From the NCBI GenBank assembly GCA_018716805.1, contig DVJL01000027.1, forward strand, positions 1 to 64,000: a stretch of DNA of 64,000 nucleotides. The letters run 5' to 3'. Made by a program: the position numbers and the translations under genes. Positions 36,063 through 45,022 of the stretch are shown in pieces (position 1 is the first letter of the stretch; every line of letters starts with the position of its first letter). The notes below the pieces were generated by a model, which was given only the letters and a program-made list of their open reading frames with translations, searched no databases and was not told the DNA's origin. The DNA is from Candidatus Faecivicinus avistercoris. GTDB lineage: Bacteria; Bacillota; Clostridia; Christensenellales; Aristaeellaceae.

Positions 36063-37076
36063 ATGGCTGTTAAGGTTGCTATTAACGGTTTCGGCCGCAT
36101 TGGCCGTCTCGCTTTCCGCCAGATGTTCGGCGCTGAGGGCTATGAGGTCGTTGCCATCAACGATCTGACTTCCCCGAAGATGCTCGCTCACCTGCTGAAG
36201 TACGACTCCACGCAGGGCTGCTATGCGCGCACCCACGAGGTCGAGGCCGGCGAGGACTACATCACGGTCGACGGCAAGAAGATCACCATCTATGCCAAGG
36301 CGAACGCCGCTGAGCTGCCGTGGGGCGAGCTGGGCGTGGACGTCGTGCTCGAGTGCACCGGCTTCTACACCAGCAAGGCCAAGGCTCAGGCGCACATCGA
36401 CGCTGGCGCCCGCAAGGTCGTCATCTCCGCTCCGGCTGGCAACGACCTGCCGACCATCGTCTATAACGTCAACCACAAGACGCTCAAGCCCGAGGATACC
36501 ATCATCTCCGCTGCGTCCTGCACCACCAACTGCCTGGCGCCGATGGCGAAGGCCCTGAACGACCTCTGCCCGATCGAGTCCGGCATCATGTGCACGATTC
36601 ACGCCTACACCGGCGACCAGATGATCCTAGACGGCCCGCAGCGCAAGGGCGACCTGCGCCGCTCCCGCGCTGGCGCGTGCAACATCGTCCCGAACAGCAC
36701 CGGCGCCGCGAAGGCGATCGGCTTGGTCATTCCGGAGCTGAACGGCAAGCTGATCGGCGCCGCGCAGCGCGTGCCGACCCCGACCGGCTCCACCACCATC
36801 CTGACCGCGGTCGTCAAGGGCACGCCCACCAAGGACGAGATCAACGCCCAGATGAAGTCGCAGTCCACCGAGTCCTTCGGCTACAACACCGATGAGATCG
36901 TCTCCTCCGACGTCATCGGCATGCGCTACGGCTCTCTGTTCGATGCCACCCAGACGATGGTTCAGAATCTGGACAATGGCACCTCTCAGGTGCAGGTCGT
37001 CTCCTGGTACGACAACGAGAACTCCTACGTGAGCCAGATGGTTCGCACCATCAAGTACTTCTCCGAGCTGGCCTAA
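36063..37076 (+). CDS. gap: Glyceraldehyde-3-phosphate dehydrogenase (type I)
   Basis: NAD-dependent oxidative phosphorylation of glyceraldehyde-3-phosphate in glycolysis. The 337-residue product has [14 protein letters not shown] (nucleotide-binding), AINDLTSP, the catalytic Cys in [12 protein letters not shown] (about residue 155), the active-site His in [10 protein letters not shown], and the C-terminal [13 protein letters not shown]. It is transcribed alone from a good promoter and ends at a strong terminator, separate from the pgk-tpiA-gpmI operon 13 kb away; in many Firmicutes these genes are adjacent. Codon use is strongly biased (few rare codons), as expected for a highly expressed gene. 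Confidence 0.97.
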   Translation: MAVKVAINGFGRIGRLAFRQMFGAEGYEVVAINDLTSPKMLAHLLKYDSTQGCYARTHEVEAGEDYITVDGKKITIYAKANAAELPWGELGVDVVLECTGFYTSKAKAQAHIDAGARKVVISAPAGNDLPTIVYNVNHKTLKPEDTIISAASCTTNCLAPMAKALNDLCPIESGIMCTIHAYTGDQMILDGPQRKGDLRRSRAGACNIVPNSTGAAKAIGLVIPELNGKLIGAAQRVPTPTGSTTILTAVVKGTPTKDEINAQMKSQSTESFGYNTDEIVSSDVIGMRYGSLFDATQTMVQNLDNGTSQVQVVSWYDNENSYVSQMVRTIKYFSELA

Positions 37077-37092
37077 TTCAGCTTGGCAGATG

Positions 37093-37124
37093 CCGCCGTC
37101 CGCATTGGACGGCGGTTCTTTTTT
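37093..37124 (+). terminator. Rho-independent terminator after gap
   Basis: Stem CCGCCGTCC / GGACGGCGG, 5-base loop, then TTCTTTTTTG. Confidence 0.9.
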
Positions 37125-37201
37125 GTAAGCTGGCGCTTGTCCGCTGGAGGAGAGGCGTCAGCCGGTTTTGCGTCTTTTTGGCGTTTTTTCCGAATGGACG
37201 C

Positions 37202-37230
37202 TTGCGTTTGCTGCTTTCGTGCGCTATAAT
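37202..37230 (+). promoter_or_regulatory. Promoter of the lepA operon
   Basis: TTGCGT (37202-37207), 17-base spacer, perfect TATAAT (37225-37230). Confidence 0.65.
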
Positions 37231-37313
37231 AAGGAAGATAAAATGAGAAGTCTGTCCCTCGGCGGCCGTGCGATGGATTCGGCTGCCTGGATTGGAATGA
37301 TGGAGGGAACCGC

Positions 37314-39122
37314 GTGTCCAATTACGATCAGAGCAGGATCCGCAACTTTTGCATCATTGCCCACATTGACCACGGCAAGTCCACGCTGGCCGACCGCATT
37401 CTCGAGCGCACCGGGGTCATGCAGCTGCGCGACATGACCGATCAGGTGCTCGATTCGATGGAGCTGGAGCGCGAGCGCGGCATCACGATCAAGTCCAAGG
37501 CCGTGCGCATGACGTACACGGCGCGAGACGGGCAGGAGTATGAGCTCAACCTCATCGACACGCCCGGCCACGTCGACTTTACATACGAAGTCTCCCGCGC
37601 GCTGGCGGCGTGCGAGGGCGCGGTGCTGGTGGTCGATGCCAGCCAGGGCATTGAGGCGCAGACGCTGGCGAACGTCTACATGGCCCTCGAGCACGACCTG
37701 GAGATCCTTCCGGTCATCAACAAGATCGACCTGCCCAGCGCGAACCCCGAGGGCGTGCGCCAGCAGATCGAGGACGAAATCGGCCTGGTGGCGGAGGACT
37801 GCCCGCTGATCTCGGCCAAGCAGGGCGTCGGCATCGACGACGTGCTCGAAGAGGTCGTGGCCAAGGTGCCCGCGCCAAGGGACGATCCGGACGCGCCGCT
37901 TCAGGCGCTGATCTTCGATTCGTACTACGACAACTATCGCGGCGCGATCTCATCGGTGCGCCTGAAGGCAGGCGCGGTGAAGGTCGGCAACCGCATCCGC
38001 ATGATGTCCAGCGGGCGCGAGTTCGAGGTCACGGAGGTCGGCGCCTATCTGCCGCTGGGCTATTCGCCGAAGGAGGCGCTGCGTGCCGGAGAGGTCGGCT
38101 ACATCGCCGCGTCGATCAAGGACATCGCGGACATCCACGTCGGCGACACGATCACGCTCGCGGACAATCCCGCCGCCGCGCCGCTGCCGGGCTACAAGCC
38201 GGTGCTGCCGATGGTCTACTGCGGCATCTATCCGGCCGACGGCGGCGACTACGAGGGCCTGCGCGATGCGCTGGAGAAGCTCCGCCTGAACGACGCGGCG
38301 CTGTCGTTCGAGCCGGAGACGTCCGTTGCGCTCGGCTATGGCTTCCGCTGCGGCTTTCTTGGGCTTCTGCACATGGAGATCATTCAGGAGCGGCTGGAGC
38401 GCGAGTTCGACCTCGACCTGGTCACGACGGCGCCGAGCGTCGTCTACCGCGTGGTCAAGACGGATGGCTCGGTCGTGATGATCGACAATCCGACCAACCT
38501 CCCGCCGGCGCAGGAGATCTCGTGGATGGAGGAACCCTACGTCGACGCGCAGGTCATCACGCCGCAGGACTACGTCGGTGCGATCATGGAGCTGTGCCAG
38601 GACAAGCGCGGCACGTTCCGCGACATGAAGTACATCGATGGCGGTCGCGTGGTGCTCAGCTACGATCTGCCGCTCAACGAGGTCATCTACGACTTTTTCG
38701 ACCAGCTCAAGAGCCGCACGCGCGGGTACGCGTCGTTCGACTACGAGCTGAAGGGGTATGTGCGCAGCGATCTGGTCAAGCTCGACATGCTGCTCAACGG
38801 CGAGCAGTGCGACGCGCTGTCGATCATCGTCCACAAGGATCGCGCCTACGCGCGCGGCCGTTCGATCGCCGAAAAGCTCAAGGAGGCCATTCCGCGGCAG
38901 CTGTTTGAAATTCCGATTCAGGCGGCCATCGGCGGCAAGGTCATCGCGCGCGAGACGGTCAAGGCGCTTCGCAAGGACGTGCTGGCCAAGTGCTATGGCG
39001 GCGACATCACGCGCAAGAAGAAGCTGCTGGAGAAGCAGAAGGAGGGCAAGAAGCGTATGCGCCAGGTGGGCAGCGTTCAGGTGCCCAGCGAGGCGTTCAT
39101 GGCGGTTCTGAAGATGGACTGA
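37314..39122 (+). CDS. lepA: Elongation factor 4 (LepA)
   Basis: Ribosome-associated GTPase that acts on stalled or mispositioned ribosomes. The 602-residue product has G1 [14 protein letters not shown]2 region ERGITIKS, G3 DTPGHVDF, G4 NKIDLPSA and the LepA-specific C-terminal domain ending [31 protein letters not shown] in family form. The start is GTG 37314 with TGGAGGG upstream. The YcxB-like gene and hemW follow closely; lepA-hemW linkage is usual in Firmicutes. Confidence 0.96.
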   Translation: MSNYDQSRIRNFCIIAHIDHGKSTLADRILERTGVMQLRDMTDQVLDSMELERERGITIKSKAVRMTYTARDGQEYELNLIDTPGHVDFTYEVSRALAACEGAVLVVDASQGIEAQTLANVYMALEHDLEILPVINKIDLPSANPEGVRQQIEDEIGLVAEDCPLISAKQGVGIDDVLEEVVAKVPAPRDDPDAPLQALIFDSYYDNYRGAISSVRLKAGAVKVGNRIRMMSSGREFEVTEVGAYLPLGYSPKEALRAGEVGYIAASIKDIADIHVGDTITLADNPAAAPLPGYKPVLPMVYCGIYPADGGDYEGLRDALEKLRLNDAALSFEPETSVALGYGFRCGFLGLLHMEIIQERLEREFDLDLVTTAPSVVYRVVKTDGSVVMIDNPTNLPPAQEISWMEEPYVDAQVITPQDYVGAIMELCQDKRGTFRDMKYIDGGRVVLSYDLPLNEVIYDFFDQLKSRTRGYASFDYELKGYVRSDLVKLDMLLNGEQCDALSIIVHKDRAYARGRSIAEKLKEAIPRQLFEIPIQAAIGGKVIARETVKALRKDVLAKCYGGDITRKKKLLEKQKEGKKRMRQVGSVQVPSEAFMAVLKMD

Positions 39123-39156
39123 TCCGGCGCGACCGGATCGTCCCGGGAGGAGTTGC

Positions 39157-39660
39157 ATGAAAAAGCCTTTGTTCAAGGCGACGTTTCGCGTGACGCGCGA
39201 GAGCTGTCTGGCGCTCGCGCGGGCGCGCTCCAATCAGTATTTTCGCACGGTATGGGCGTGCAATGCGATGATCGCGCTGTGCGTCGGGCTGCTGTGGGCG
39301 GTGCGTTCGTCGAACGCGCTGTGGCTGACGGTCGTGCTGGCCCTGCTGGTGATGCATTCGCTGCTGGGCGTGCGCCTGACGGCGGCGCGCATGTACGCGT
39401 CGCGCCACGCCTCCGTGGACGAAACGCAGCTGGACTTCTGCGAGGAGGGCATTCGCGTGCGGTCCGCGGTGGAGGAGAGCCTGATTCGCTATCCGCTGAT
39501 CACCGGCCTGCGCGAAGACCGAAAGCATCTCGTGCTCTACATGCGCCATCACACGCCGCTGGTCGTCGTCAAGGACGAGATCAATGGCGGCGGAGCGGCG
39601 GCACTGGCCGCCTTTCTGCGCGAGCGGACGGGGTTGGAGATCCGTCCGCTGCACCGATGA
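39157..39660 (+). CDS. YcxB-like membrane protein
   Basis: A 167-residue protein with two adjacent hydrophobic helices (about residues 32-68, VWACNAMIALCVGLLWAV and LWLTVVLALLVMHSLLGV) and a soluble C-terminal part containing VDETQLDFCEEGIRV, IRYPLITGLREDRKHLVLY and VVVKDEI. This layout matches the YcxB-like family (PH-like fold with two helices); function unknown. It lies between lepA and hemW, and its TGA overlaps the hemW ATG by 4 bases, so it is co-translated with hemW. Confidence 0.7.
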   Translation: MKKPLFKATFRVTRESCLALARARSNQYFRTVWACNAMIALCVGLLWAVRSSNALWLTVVLALLVMHSLLGVRLTAARMYASRHASVDETQLDFCEEGIRVRSAVEESLIRYPLITGLREDRKHLVLYMRHHTPLVVVKDEINGGGAAALAAFLRERTGLEIRPLHR

Positions 39661-40781
39661 GCGCCCTTTCGCTGTATGTGCACATCCCGTTTTGCCGGGC
39701 AAAGTGCGCGTACTGCGATTTCGCTTCCTATCCGCACCGCGAGGCGGACGGGGAGCGGTATTTTTGCGCGCTCGGCGACGAGCTGGCATCGTGGCAGCCG
39801 GAGCTTGCAAATCGCGAAATCGAGACGGTGTTCCTCGGCGGCGGCACGCCCTCGCTGATGCCGGAGGCGGCCATTGCGCGCCTGATGGCGCAGATCCGCG
39901 CGTGCGGGCGCGTCTCGCCCGATGCGGAGATCACGATGGAGGCCAATCCCGGCACGCTGACCCCGCGAAAGCTCCGGGCTTGCCGCGAGGCGGGAATCAA
40001 CCGGCTGTCGCTCGGCGCGCAGGCGATGGACGACCGGCTGCTGCGCGCCCTCGGACGCATCCACACGGCAGGCGACGTTCGCGCATCGGTCGCGATGGCG
40101 CGCGCGGCGGGCTTTGACGACGTCAGCCTCGACCTGATGTACGCCCTTCCCGGACAGAGCCGCGCCGACTGGCTGCGCACGCTCGATGCGGCCGTCGCGC
40201 TCGAACCGGAGCACATTTCGGCGTACAGCCTGATCGTCGAGGAAGGCACGCCGATGGCGGACTGGGTTTTGGCGGGAAGGGTTTCGCTGCCGGACGAGGA
40301 CGAGGCCGTCGGGATGCAGCGCGATGCCATCGAGCGGCTCGCCCGCGCCGGTTATGCGCGCTATGAGATCTCGAATTTTGCGCGCCCGGGTCGCGAGTGC
40401 CGGCACAATTTGGTCTACTGGCTGCGCGGCGACTATCTGGGCATCGGCTGCGCCGCGCATTCGCTGATGGACGGCGTGCGCTTTGAAAACCCGCGCGGTC
40501 TGGACGAATACCTCGCCGGCGAGCGCCGCGTCCACGCGCACCGGCTTTCGCGCGTAGAGGAGATGGAAGAGACGCTGATGCTCTCCACGCGGCTGACCCG
40601 GGGCATGGATCTGGCCGCCTACGGCGCGGAATTCGGCGTGGATTTTGTCAAGGCCCACCGTGTGGCGCTCGGCCGTCTGGCGGCACTCGGGCTGGTGTGC
40701 GTCGAGGACGGCTTTCTGCGGCTGACGCTGGAGGGCATGGAAGTGCAGAATGCGGTCGTCGTAGAGTTGCTCGACGAGTAA
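39657..40781 (+). CDS. hemW: Radical SAM haem chaperone HemW
   Basis: HemW is a radical-SAM protein that binds haem and delivers it to haemoproteins; it is often mis-annotated as oxygen-independent coproporphyrinogen oxidase (HemN). The 374-residue product has the cluster motif CRAKCAYCDF near residue 16, FLGGGTPSLMP, EANPGTL, NRLSLGAQAMDDRLL, DLMYALPGQS and the C-terminal HNLVYWLRGDYLGIGCAAHS. HemN's N-terminal extension is missing, which favours HemW. The start ATG 39657 overlaps the preceding stop; the much longer track ORF begins in another frame of lepA's 3' neighbour. Confidence 0.93.
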   Translation: MSALSLYVHIPFCRAKCAYCDFASYPHREADGERYFCALGDELASWQPELANREIETVFLGGGTPSLMPEAAIARLMAQIRACGRVSPDAEITMEANPGTLTPRKLRACREAGINRLSLGAQAMDDRLLRALGRIHTAGDVRASVAMARAAGFDDVSLDLMYALPGQSRADWLRTLDAAVALEPEHISAYSLIVEEGTPMADWVLAGRVSLPDEDEAVGMQRDAIERLARAGYARYEISNFARPGRECRHNLVYWLRGDYLGIGCAAHSLMDGVRFENPRGLDEYLAGERRVHAHRLSRVEEMEETLMLSTRLTRGMDLAAYGAEFGVDFVKAHRVALGRLAALGLVCVEDGFLRLTLEGMEVQNAVVVELLDE

Positions 40782-40871
40782 GAGATTGCATCCAAATGTG
40801 TAATTGTGTGCAAAATCGGACGAAATCTTGAAGATTTAACCGGTTTTGCGCCCCTGTCTGTGTGGATTTGC

Positions 40872-40900
40872 TTGCGAAAGACTGAATTTTCCCTTATAAT
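40872..40900 (+). promoter_or_regulatory. Promoter of the murC operon
   Basis: TTGCGA (40872-40877), 17-base spacer, perfect TATAAT (40895-40900). Confidence 0.65.
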
Positions 40901-40964
40901 ATGAAATGTGAAGAATGAAGTTCTGGGCGCGCGGCGTGGGCCGGTGCGTGGGGGAGGACTGTGT

Positions 40965-42359
40965 ATGCCGGAAAATGTATTGGCGCACCGCGGAGGCCGC
41001 GTGCACTTTGTCGGGATTGGCGGAAGTTCCATGTCGGGGCTGGCGTCGCTGCTGGCGAGCGAGGGCTTTGCCGTCAGCGGTTCGGACCGCACGCGGTCGC
41101 ACAAGACCGATGCGCTCGCCGCGAAGGGCATCGAAATCCATATCGGCCAGCGCGCGGAGAACGTGCGCGGCGCGGACGTGATCGTCTACTCCGCCGCCAT
41201 CGCCGAGGACAACCCCGAGCGCGCGGAGGCCGCGCGGCTGGGCATTCCGCAGGTCGAGCGCTGTGACCTGATCGGCCAGCTGATGGAGGGCGTGCCGTTC
41301 GCCATTGGCGTCTCCGGCACGCACGGCAAGACGACCACGACGTCGATGCTCGCGCAGGCGTTTCTCTCGGCGGGAGCCGATCCGACGATTCACATCGGCG
41401 GCGAGCTGGACTTCATCGGCGGCTCGACCCGCCGCGGCGGCCGGCATGACTTCATCGTCGAGGCGTGCGAATTCCACGCGAGCTTCCTGCACTTCCACCC
41501 GACGGTCGCCATCGTGCTGAACATCGACGAGGATCACCTCGACTTCTTTCGCGACATCGACCACATCGAGCAGACGTTTGCCGAGTATGTCGCGCTGCTG
41601 CCCGAGGACGGCTGGTGCATCGCATGGGGCGACGATCCGCGCGCGCGCCGCGTGTGCGAGGGCGCGAAGTGCAATCATTTAACCTATGGGCTGGGCGAGG
41701 ACTGCGATCTGCGCGCGGTGGACGTCGTGACCGACGAGCGGGGCTGCGCCACCTACACCGCCGTGCTCCGCGGCGAGCGGCTCGGCCGGTTCCACGTGGG
41801 CGTTTCGAGCCAGGCCAACATGCTCGACAGCATGGCCGTCGTCGCCGCCGCACACATCCGCGGGCTGGACATGGAGAAGGTCGCGCAGGCGCTTTCGTCG
41901 TTCGTCGGGGCGCACCGGCGCTTTGAACTGACCAGCGTCACCGACGGCGTGCGCTGCTACACGGACTACGGCCACAATCCCGCCGAGATCAAAAATGCCA
42001 TTCAGATTGCAAAGCTGCAGCCGCACGGAACGCTCTGGTCGGTCTGGCAGCCGCACACCTATTCGCGCACCAAGACGCTGTTCAACGCCTTTCTGGAGAC
42101 GTTCGACGGCGTCGACCGGCTGCTGATCACCGACATCTGCGCGGCGCGCGAGGCGGATCCGGGCGATATTTCCTCCGAAATGCTGATTGAGCCGCTGCGC
42201 GCGCGGGGCGTCGACGCGGTGCTGACGCCGACGTTCGACGATGCCGAAGCCTATCTGCGCGCCCATTGGCAGCCGGGCGATCTGATGATCAGCCATGGCT
42301 GCGGCGACATCGATCTGCTCAACGAACAGATTGCCAACCACGGGGACACCGTGCGATGA
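40965..42359 (+). CDS. murC: UDP-N-acetylmuramate--L-alanine ligase
   Basis: ATP-dependent cytosolic ligase adding the first L-alanine of the peptidoglycan stem. The 464-residue product has the Rossmann-like start VHFVGIGGSSMSGLA, the ATP loop GVSGTHGKTTTTSM (about residue 110), the Mur-ligase central segment NIDEDHLDFF, HRRFELTSVTDGVRCYTDYGHNPAEI (usual form DYGHHPTEI) and QPHTYSRTKTL. Start ATG 40965 has GGGGGAGG 8 bases upstream; the track extends 19 codons too far. The lipoprotein gene follows with its start region overlapping or abutting the stop. Confidence 0.95.
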   Translation: MPENVLAHRGGRVHFVGIGGSSMSGLASLLASEGFAVSGSDRTRSHKTDALAAKGIEIHIGQRAENVRGADVIVYSAAIAEDNPERAEAARLGIPQVERCDLIGQLMEGVPFAIGVSGTHGKTTTTSMLAQAFLSAGADPTIHIGGELDFIGGSTRRGGRHDFIVEACEFHASFLHFHPTVAIVLNIDEDHLDFFRDIDHIEQTFAEYVALLPEDGWCIAWGDDPRARRVCEGAKCNHLTYGLGEDCDLRAVDVVTDERGCATYTAVLRGERLGRFHVGVSSQANMLDSMAVVAAAHIRGLDMEKVAQALSSFVGAHRRFELTSVTDGVRCYTDYGHNPAEIKNAIQIAKLQPHGTLWSVWQPHTYSRTKTLFNAFLETFDGVDRLLITDICAAREADPGDISSEMLIEPLRARGVDAVLTPTFDDAEAYLRAHWQPGDLMISHGCGDIDLLNEQIANHGDTVR

Positions 42360-42394
42360 CGGAGGCGATGGGCAAGCGACGGGGAGGGATTCTT

Positions 42395-43129
42395 GTGAAA
42401 AAACTCATTGGCCTGCTGACGGCCTGTGCGCTGGCGCTTTGCGCGCTCACGGGCTGTTCGGGCGGAGGGCAGGACGCTGCGGAGCCGGCCGAAACCGCGG
42501 CCATCGCGACGGAGGAACCGACGCAGATGCCGCAGGAGGAGCTTCCGGTGGTCGAGGACGTGCTGCTCGAACAGCCGACGGTCGCGCCGGCGGAGGCGCT
42601 GATCGTCTCCAACGCGACGGCGCAGCCGGCGCAAACCCCTCAGCCGGCCAACGACTTTTCCACCTATACCTTTGCGCGGCTGTCGGATACGTCGTTTGGA
42701 TTCACGTTTGAATATCCCGCGCAGTGGACAAACCTGCCTGGGCGCTATACCGTCTGCTATCGCGAGCCGGTGGAGGAGGGCGATTTTCCCGCGCGCGTTG
42801 CGGTGACGCGCAAGGCGACGGCGCATACGCCGAATTCGCGCACGCTGCTTCAACAGTTTTACAATTACGCTGAGCAGATTCGCGTGCAGTATGATTCGAG
42901 CACGTTTGAATACGGCGAACTGAACAGCGAGGCCTCGTTCATGGGGGAAACGGGGTACTCGATCACCTATCTGGCCTATTCCGGCGACATCGAGGTCGAA
43001 GGTTACATGGTGTGCTGTGCCATCGGGCGGGCGATCTATGTGTTCCACTTCTGCGCTTCCTACGACGACTATCAGGCCATGTCTTCCATCATGACCCGGA
43101 TGCGGGATTCGGTTGCAGTGGTCGAGTGA
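42395..43129 (+). CDS. Lipoprotein of unknown function
   Basis: A 244-residue exported protein. The N-terminus has a lysine pair, a hydrophobic run and a clear lipobox LCALTGC (Cys at about residue 22), so it is predicted to be anchored to the outer face of the membrane. A Glu/Pro/Thr/Ala-rich spacer runs to about residue 90, then a folded domain with TSFGFTFEYPAQWTNLPG, the pattern of PsbP/Mog1-like small domains, and GETGYSITYLAYSGDIEVEGY. I chose GTG 42395 behind GGGAGGG; an ATG at 42356 overlapping the murC stop is possible but lacks a good site. Confidence 0.75.
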   Translation: MKKLIGLLTACALALCALTGCSGGGQDAAEPAETAAIATEEPTQMPQEELPVVEDVLLEQPTVAPAEALIVSNATAQPAQTPQPANDFSTYTFARLSDTSFGFTFEYPAQWTNLPGRYTVCYREPVEEGDFPARVAVTRKATAHTPNSRTLLQQFYNYAEQIRVQYDSSTFEYGELNSEASFMGETGYSITYLAYSGDIEVEGYMVCCAIGRAIYVFHFCASYDDYQAMSSIMTRMRDSVAVVE

Positions 43130-43137
43130 GGTGGCCC

Positions 43138-43935
43138 ATGCAGAGCTACTATGAGTCCGTTCGCGACAACATGCGCATGCCGCTGACATGGTACGACCGC
43201 CGCAACTGTTGCCCGCCGCACTTTCACGCGGGGATTGAGCTGGTCTATGTGCTCGAAGGCAGCTTCGAGGCCGCGATCAACGGCCGAGGGATGACCGTGC
43301 GCGCGGGCGAGCTGCTGGTCACGAACTGTTACTCGGTGCACGCTTACTCAGCGGAGTCCTGCCTGTCGATCACTTCGGTCATTCCGCTGGGCGTCGTGCC
43401 GTCGGTGCGCAAGGTGCTGACGGCGAACCGGTTCCGGGAGAACATCATCACTGACGACGAGCGCCGCTCGATTGAATTCCTGATGCGGTTGCTTGCGGAC
43501 AACCCGGGCAATGAGATCATGCAGAAGGGGCTGTGCTATTCGCTCATCGGCCTGCTGATCGAGCGCATTCCGCTCGATCCGATCGGTGCTTCCGATCAGG
43601 CGAGCGTGATCTGCGCGATCCTCAACTATCTGAATGAAAATTTCGAGCGGCGGCTGACGGTCGAACAGGTCGCGGCGCAGTTCGGCTACAGCCGGAGCCG
43701 CTTTTCCCACCTGTTCAAGAACACGGTCGGCTACAGCCTGCCGCAGTATCTGAACATGCTGCGCTGCCGCAGCGTGTGCGAGGCGATGCTGTCGTCGGAC
43801 GCGTCGGTGGCAGATCTGGCGGCGAATGCGGGATTCAACAGCACCCAGTCGTTTTACGCCGCGTTCAAGGCGGTCTATGGCATGACGCCGCGCGAGTACA
43901 TCCGCAAGCATTGCGCGGGCGGAGAGAAAAAGTGA
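43138..43935 (+). CDS. AraC-family transcriptional regulator with cupin domain
   Basis: A 265-residue cytoplasmic regulator: an N-terminal AraC-binding cupin (PPHFHAGIELVYVLEGSFEAAINGRGMTVRAGELLV in family form) and a C-terminal double helix-turn-helix, RRLTVEQVAAQFGYSRSRFSHLFK and SVADLAANAGFNSTQSFYAAFKAVYGMTPREY. It would sense a small ligand, often a sugar. It follows the lipoprotein gene by 8 bases, so it may be co-transcribed with murC, an unusual partner; the target genes are not obvious. A terminator follows. Confidence 0.88.
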   Translation: MQSYYESVRDNMRMPLTWYDRRNCCPPHFHAGIELVYVLEGSFEAAINGRGMTVRAGELLVTNCYSVHAYSAESCLSITSVIPLGVVPSVRKVLTANRFRENIITDDERRSIEFLMRLLADNPGNEIMQKGLCYSLIGLLIERIPLDPIGASDQASVICAILNYLNENFERRLTVEQVAAQFGYSRSRFSHLFKNTVGYSLPQYLNMLRCRSVCEAMLSSDASVADLAANAGFNSTQSFYAAFKAVYGMTPREYIRKHCAGGEKK

Positions 43936-43945
43936 ACATACGGCG

Positions 43946-43996
43946 CGCCGCACGGTTTGGCAATGCCCCCAGTGCGGCGTGTTTTTCGTTGTTTTG
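43946..43996 (+). terminator. Terminator after the AraC regulator
   Basis: Stem CGCCGCAC / GTGCGGCG with an 18-base loop followed by TGTTTTTCGTTGTTTT. Confidence 0.7.
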
Positions 43997-44150
43997 AAGC
44001 ATCCTGTCAAATTGTTCTCAACTCTTTTTAGACATGCTTCGCGGCCGTAAGCGTGATGCTGTAACCGGACAGGAGTTCCATCAGGCTGTGCTGAAAAGGC
44101 GGCGATGCGGTTGCGCGGCACAAGTGCCAAGACTGGTAAACTCACAGTGC

Positions 44151-44188
44151 AAAAAAATAGCCGGGCGGGATCCATTGGATCCCGCCCG
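44151..44188 (-). terminator. Terminator of the Cys-containing protein gene
   Basis: Perfect 12-base stem CGGGCGGGATCC / GGATCCCGCCCG with a 3-base loop; on the minus strand followed by GCTATTTTTTT. Confidence 0.85.
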
Positions 44189-44275
44189 AGCCCGCCGTAA
44201 AGCCGATTTTTGCAATGAGCTTTTGACGGGATGAAGGAACGTCTTTTGGTTCTTATTGTCCGTGTGTCTTGAATG

Positions 44276-44773
44276 TCAGGTGTTTGCGGCGGTGGAGGAC
44301 TGGTCGGAGCATTCGCAGGTGTAGTCGCTGTCTACATAGTGCGCGAAGGTGCGGGCAATGAAGCGTCTCGCGTTGCAGGCGACGCCACAGTTGTTGGCCG
44401 TGTTTGCGGCGGCGGCGGAAGAGGCAAGGCTGAGGTCCTCGGGCAGCACGAAGCGCACCTTGCTGAGCGTGATGTCGCGGCAGCCGTTCTCTTGGTGCGC
44501 GGGCAGCGTGAATGCCTTCATGCCGCGCGACTGTTCCTGATCGTTCTCATCCAGTTCGTGCAGCGAGATCATCACTGCGGTGCGCCGTCCGGGGCAGACG
44601 TTTTTGACCTTGGCGTTCAGCTGCAGGACGCGTCCCTGCGATTCTACGGGCAGATCGTCGAGATCGTAGGTCATCACAGAGTTGCATCCTGAAAACGAGA
44701 TGGTATCCGAACAGTTGCAGTTTTCCGTCTGATACTGGAGGGTGTACGGGGTGGCGTTGTTGGTTTCGGCCAT
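44276..44773 (-). CDS. Conserved Cys-containing protein of unknown function (possible spore or surface protein)
   Basis: A 165-residue soluble protein without signal peptide or helices. Cysteines are grouped at the start (ENCNCSDTISFSGCNS), the centre (KNVCPGRRTAVMISLHELDE) and the end (NNCGVACNARRFIARTFAHYVDSDYTCEC). The pattern VCPGRR...RGMK...PAH...CRDI...RFVLPEDL resembles a conserved hypothetical family I associate with Clostridia; I cannot name a tested function. Abundant Cys and no export signal would suit a disulfide-linked spore-coat or crust protein, an inference only. ATG 44773 has AGGAGGAA upstream; the track start at 44887 runs through the leader. A near-perfect palindrome lies 65 bases upstream. 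Confidence 0.7.
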   Translation of the reverse strand: MAETNNATPYTLQYQTENCNCSDTISFSGCNSVMTYDLDDLPVESQGRVLQLNAKVKNVCPGRRTAVMISLHELDENDQEQSRGMKAFTLPAHQENGCRDITLSKVRFVLPEDLSLASSAAAANTANNCGVACNARRFIARTFAHYVDSDYTCECSDQSSTAANT

Positions 44774-44837
44774 TGGAAATTCCTCCTGCAATTCATTGCG
44801 GCGGCATCTGGCGCGAGGGCCGTTCAGCGGCGCCGCT

Positions 44838-44861
44838 TTACATATGGCGAACCATATGTAA
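44838..44861. promoter_or_regulatory. 24-base perfect palindrome upstream of the Cys-containing protein gene (candidate operator)
   Basis: Arms TTACATATGG and CCATATGTAA flank CGAA. It is 64 bases before the ATG, where a promoter would be expected, and no ordinary TTGACA/TATAAT pair is visible. The CATATGTAA arm is loosely like the -10 of mother-cell sporulation sigma factors. Confidence 0.5.
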
Positions 44862-44923
44862 CCGGGAATTTCCGCGTCCCATCTCATACTATGCCCGGGG
44901 CGGGACCGCGTGCACCAAGGCGC

Positions 44924-44956
44924 AAAATATCCCGCCGCATCTGTTCGCGGCGGGAT
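44924..44956 (-). terminator. Terminator of the lipid-island operon
   Basis: Perfect 10-base stem ATCCCGCCGC / GCGGCGGGAT, 8-base loop, then ATTTT on the minus strand (and GTTTTC on the plus strand). Confidence 0.75.
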
Positions 44957-45022
44957 GTTTTCTGGCGGACGATTTGATGCTTCTGCGCAGCACCTGTACT
45001 GAAGCGGGAGCTTTCAGGACAT

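Larger units (their letters stand above)
43936..44275. other. Convergent intergenic region (340 bases)
   Basis: Carries the terminators of both flanking genes at its ends. The middle (44000-44150) contains a weak long-range repeat GAAGCAT/ATGCTTC (about 43997-44039) and otherwise nothing I can identify. Confidence 0.5.

Noticed and set aside
39153-40781. 542-residue ORF as an extended HemW
   Set aside because: The extra N-terminus is the YcxB-like gene in another frame; the true ATG at 39657 has an ATGA overlap.
44034-44234. 66-residue ORF in the convergent gap
   Set aside because: It runs through a terminator hairpin and has no initiation site.
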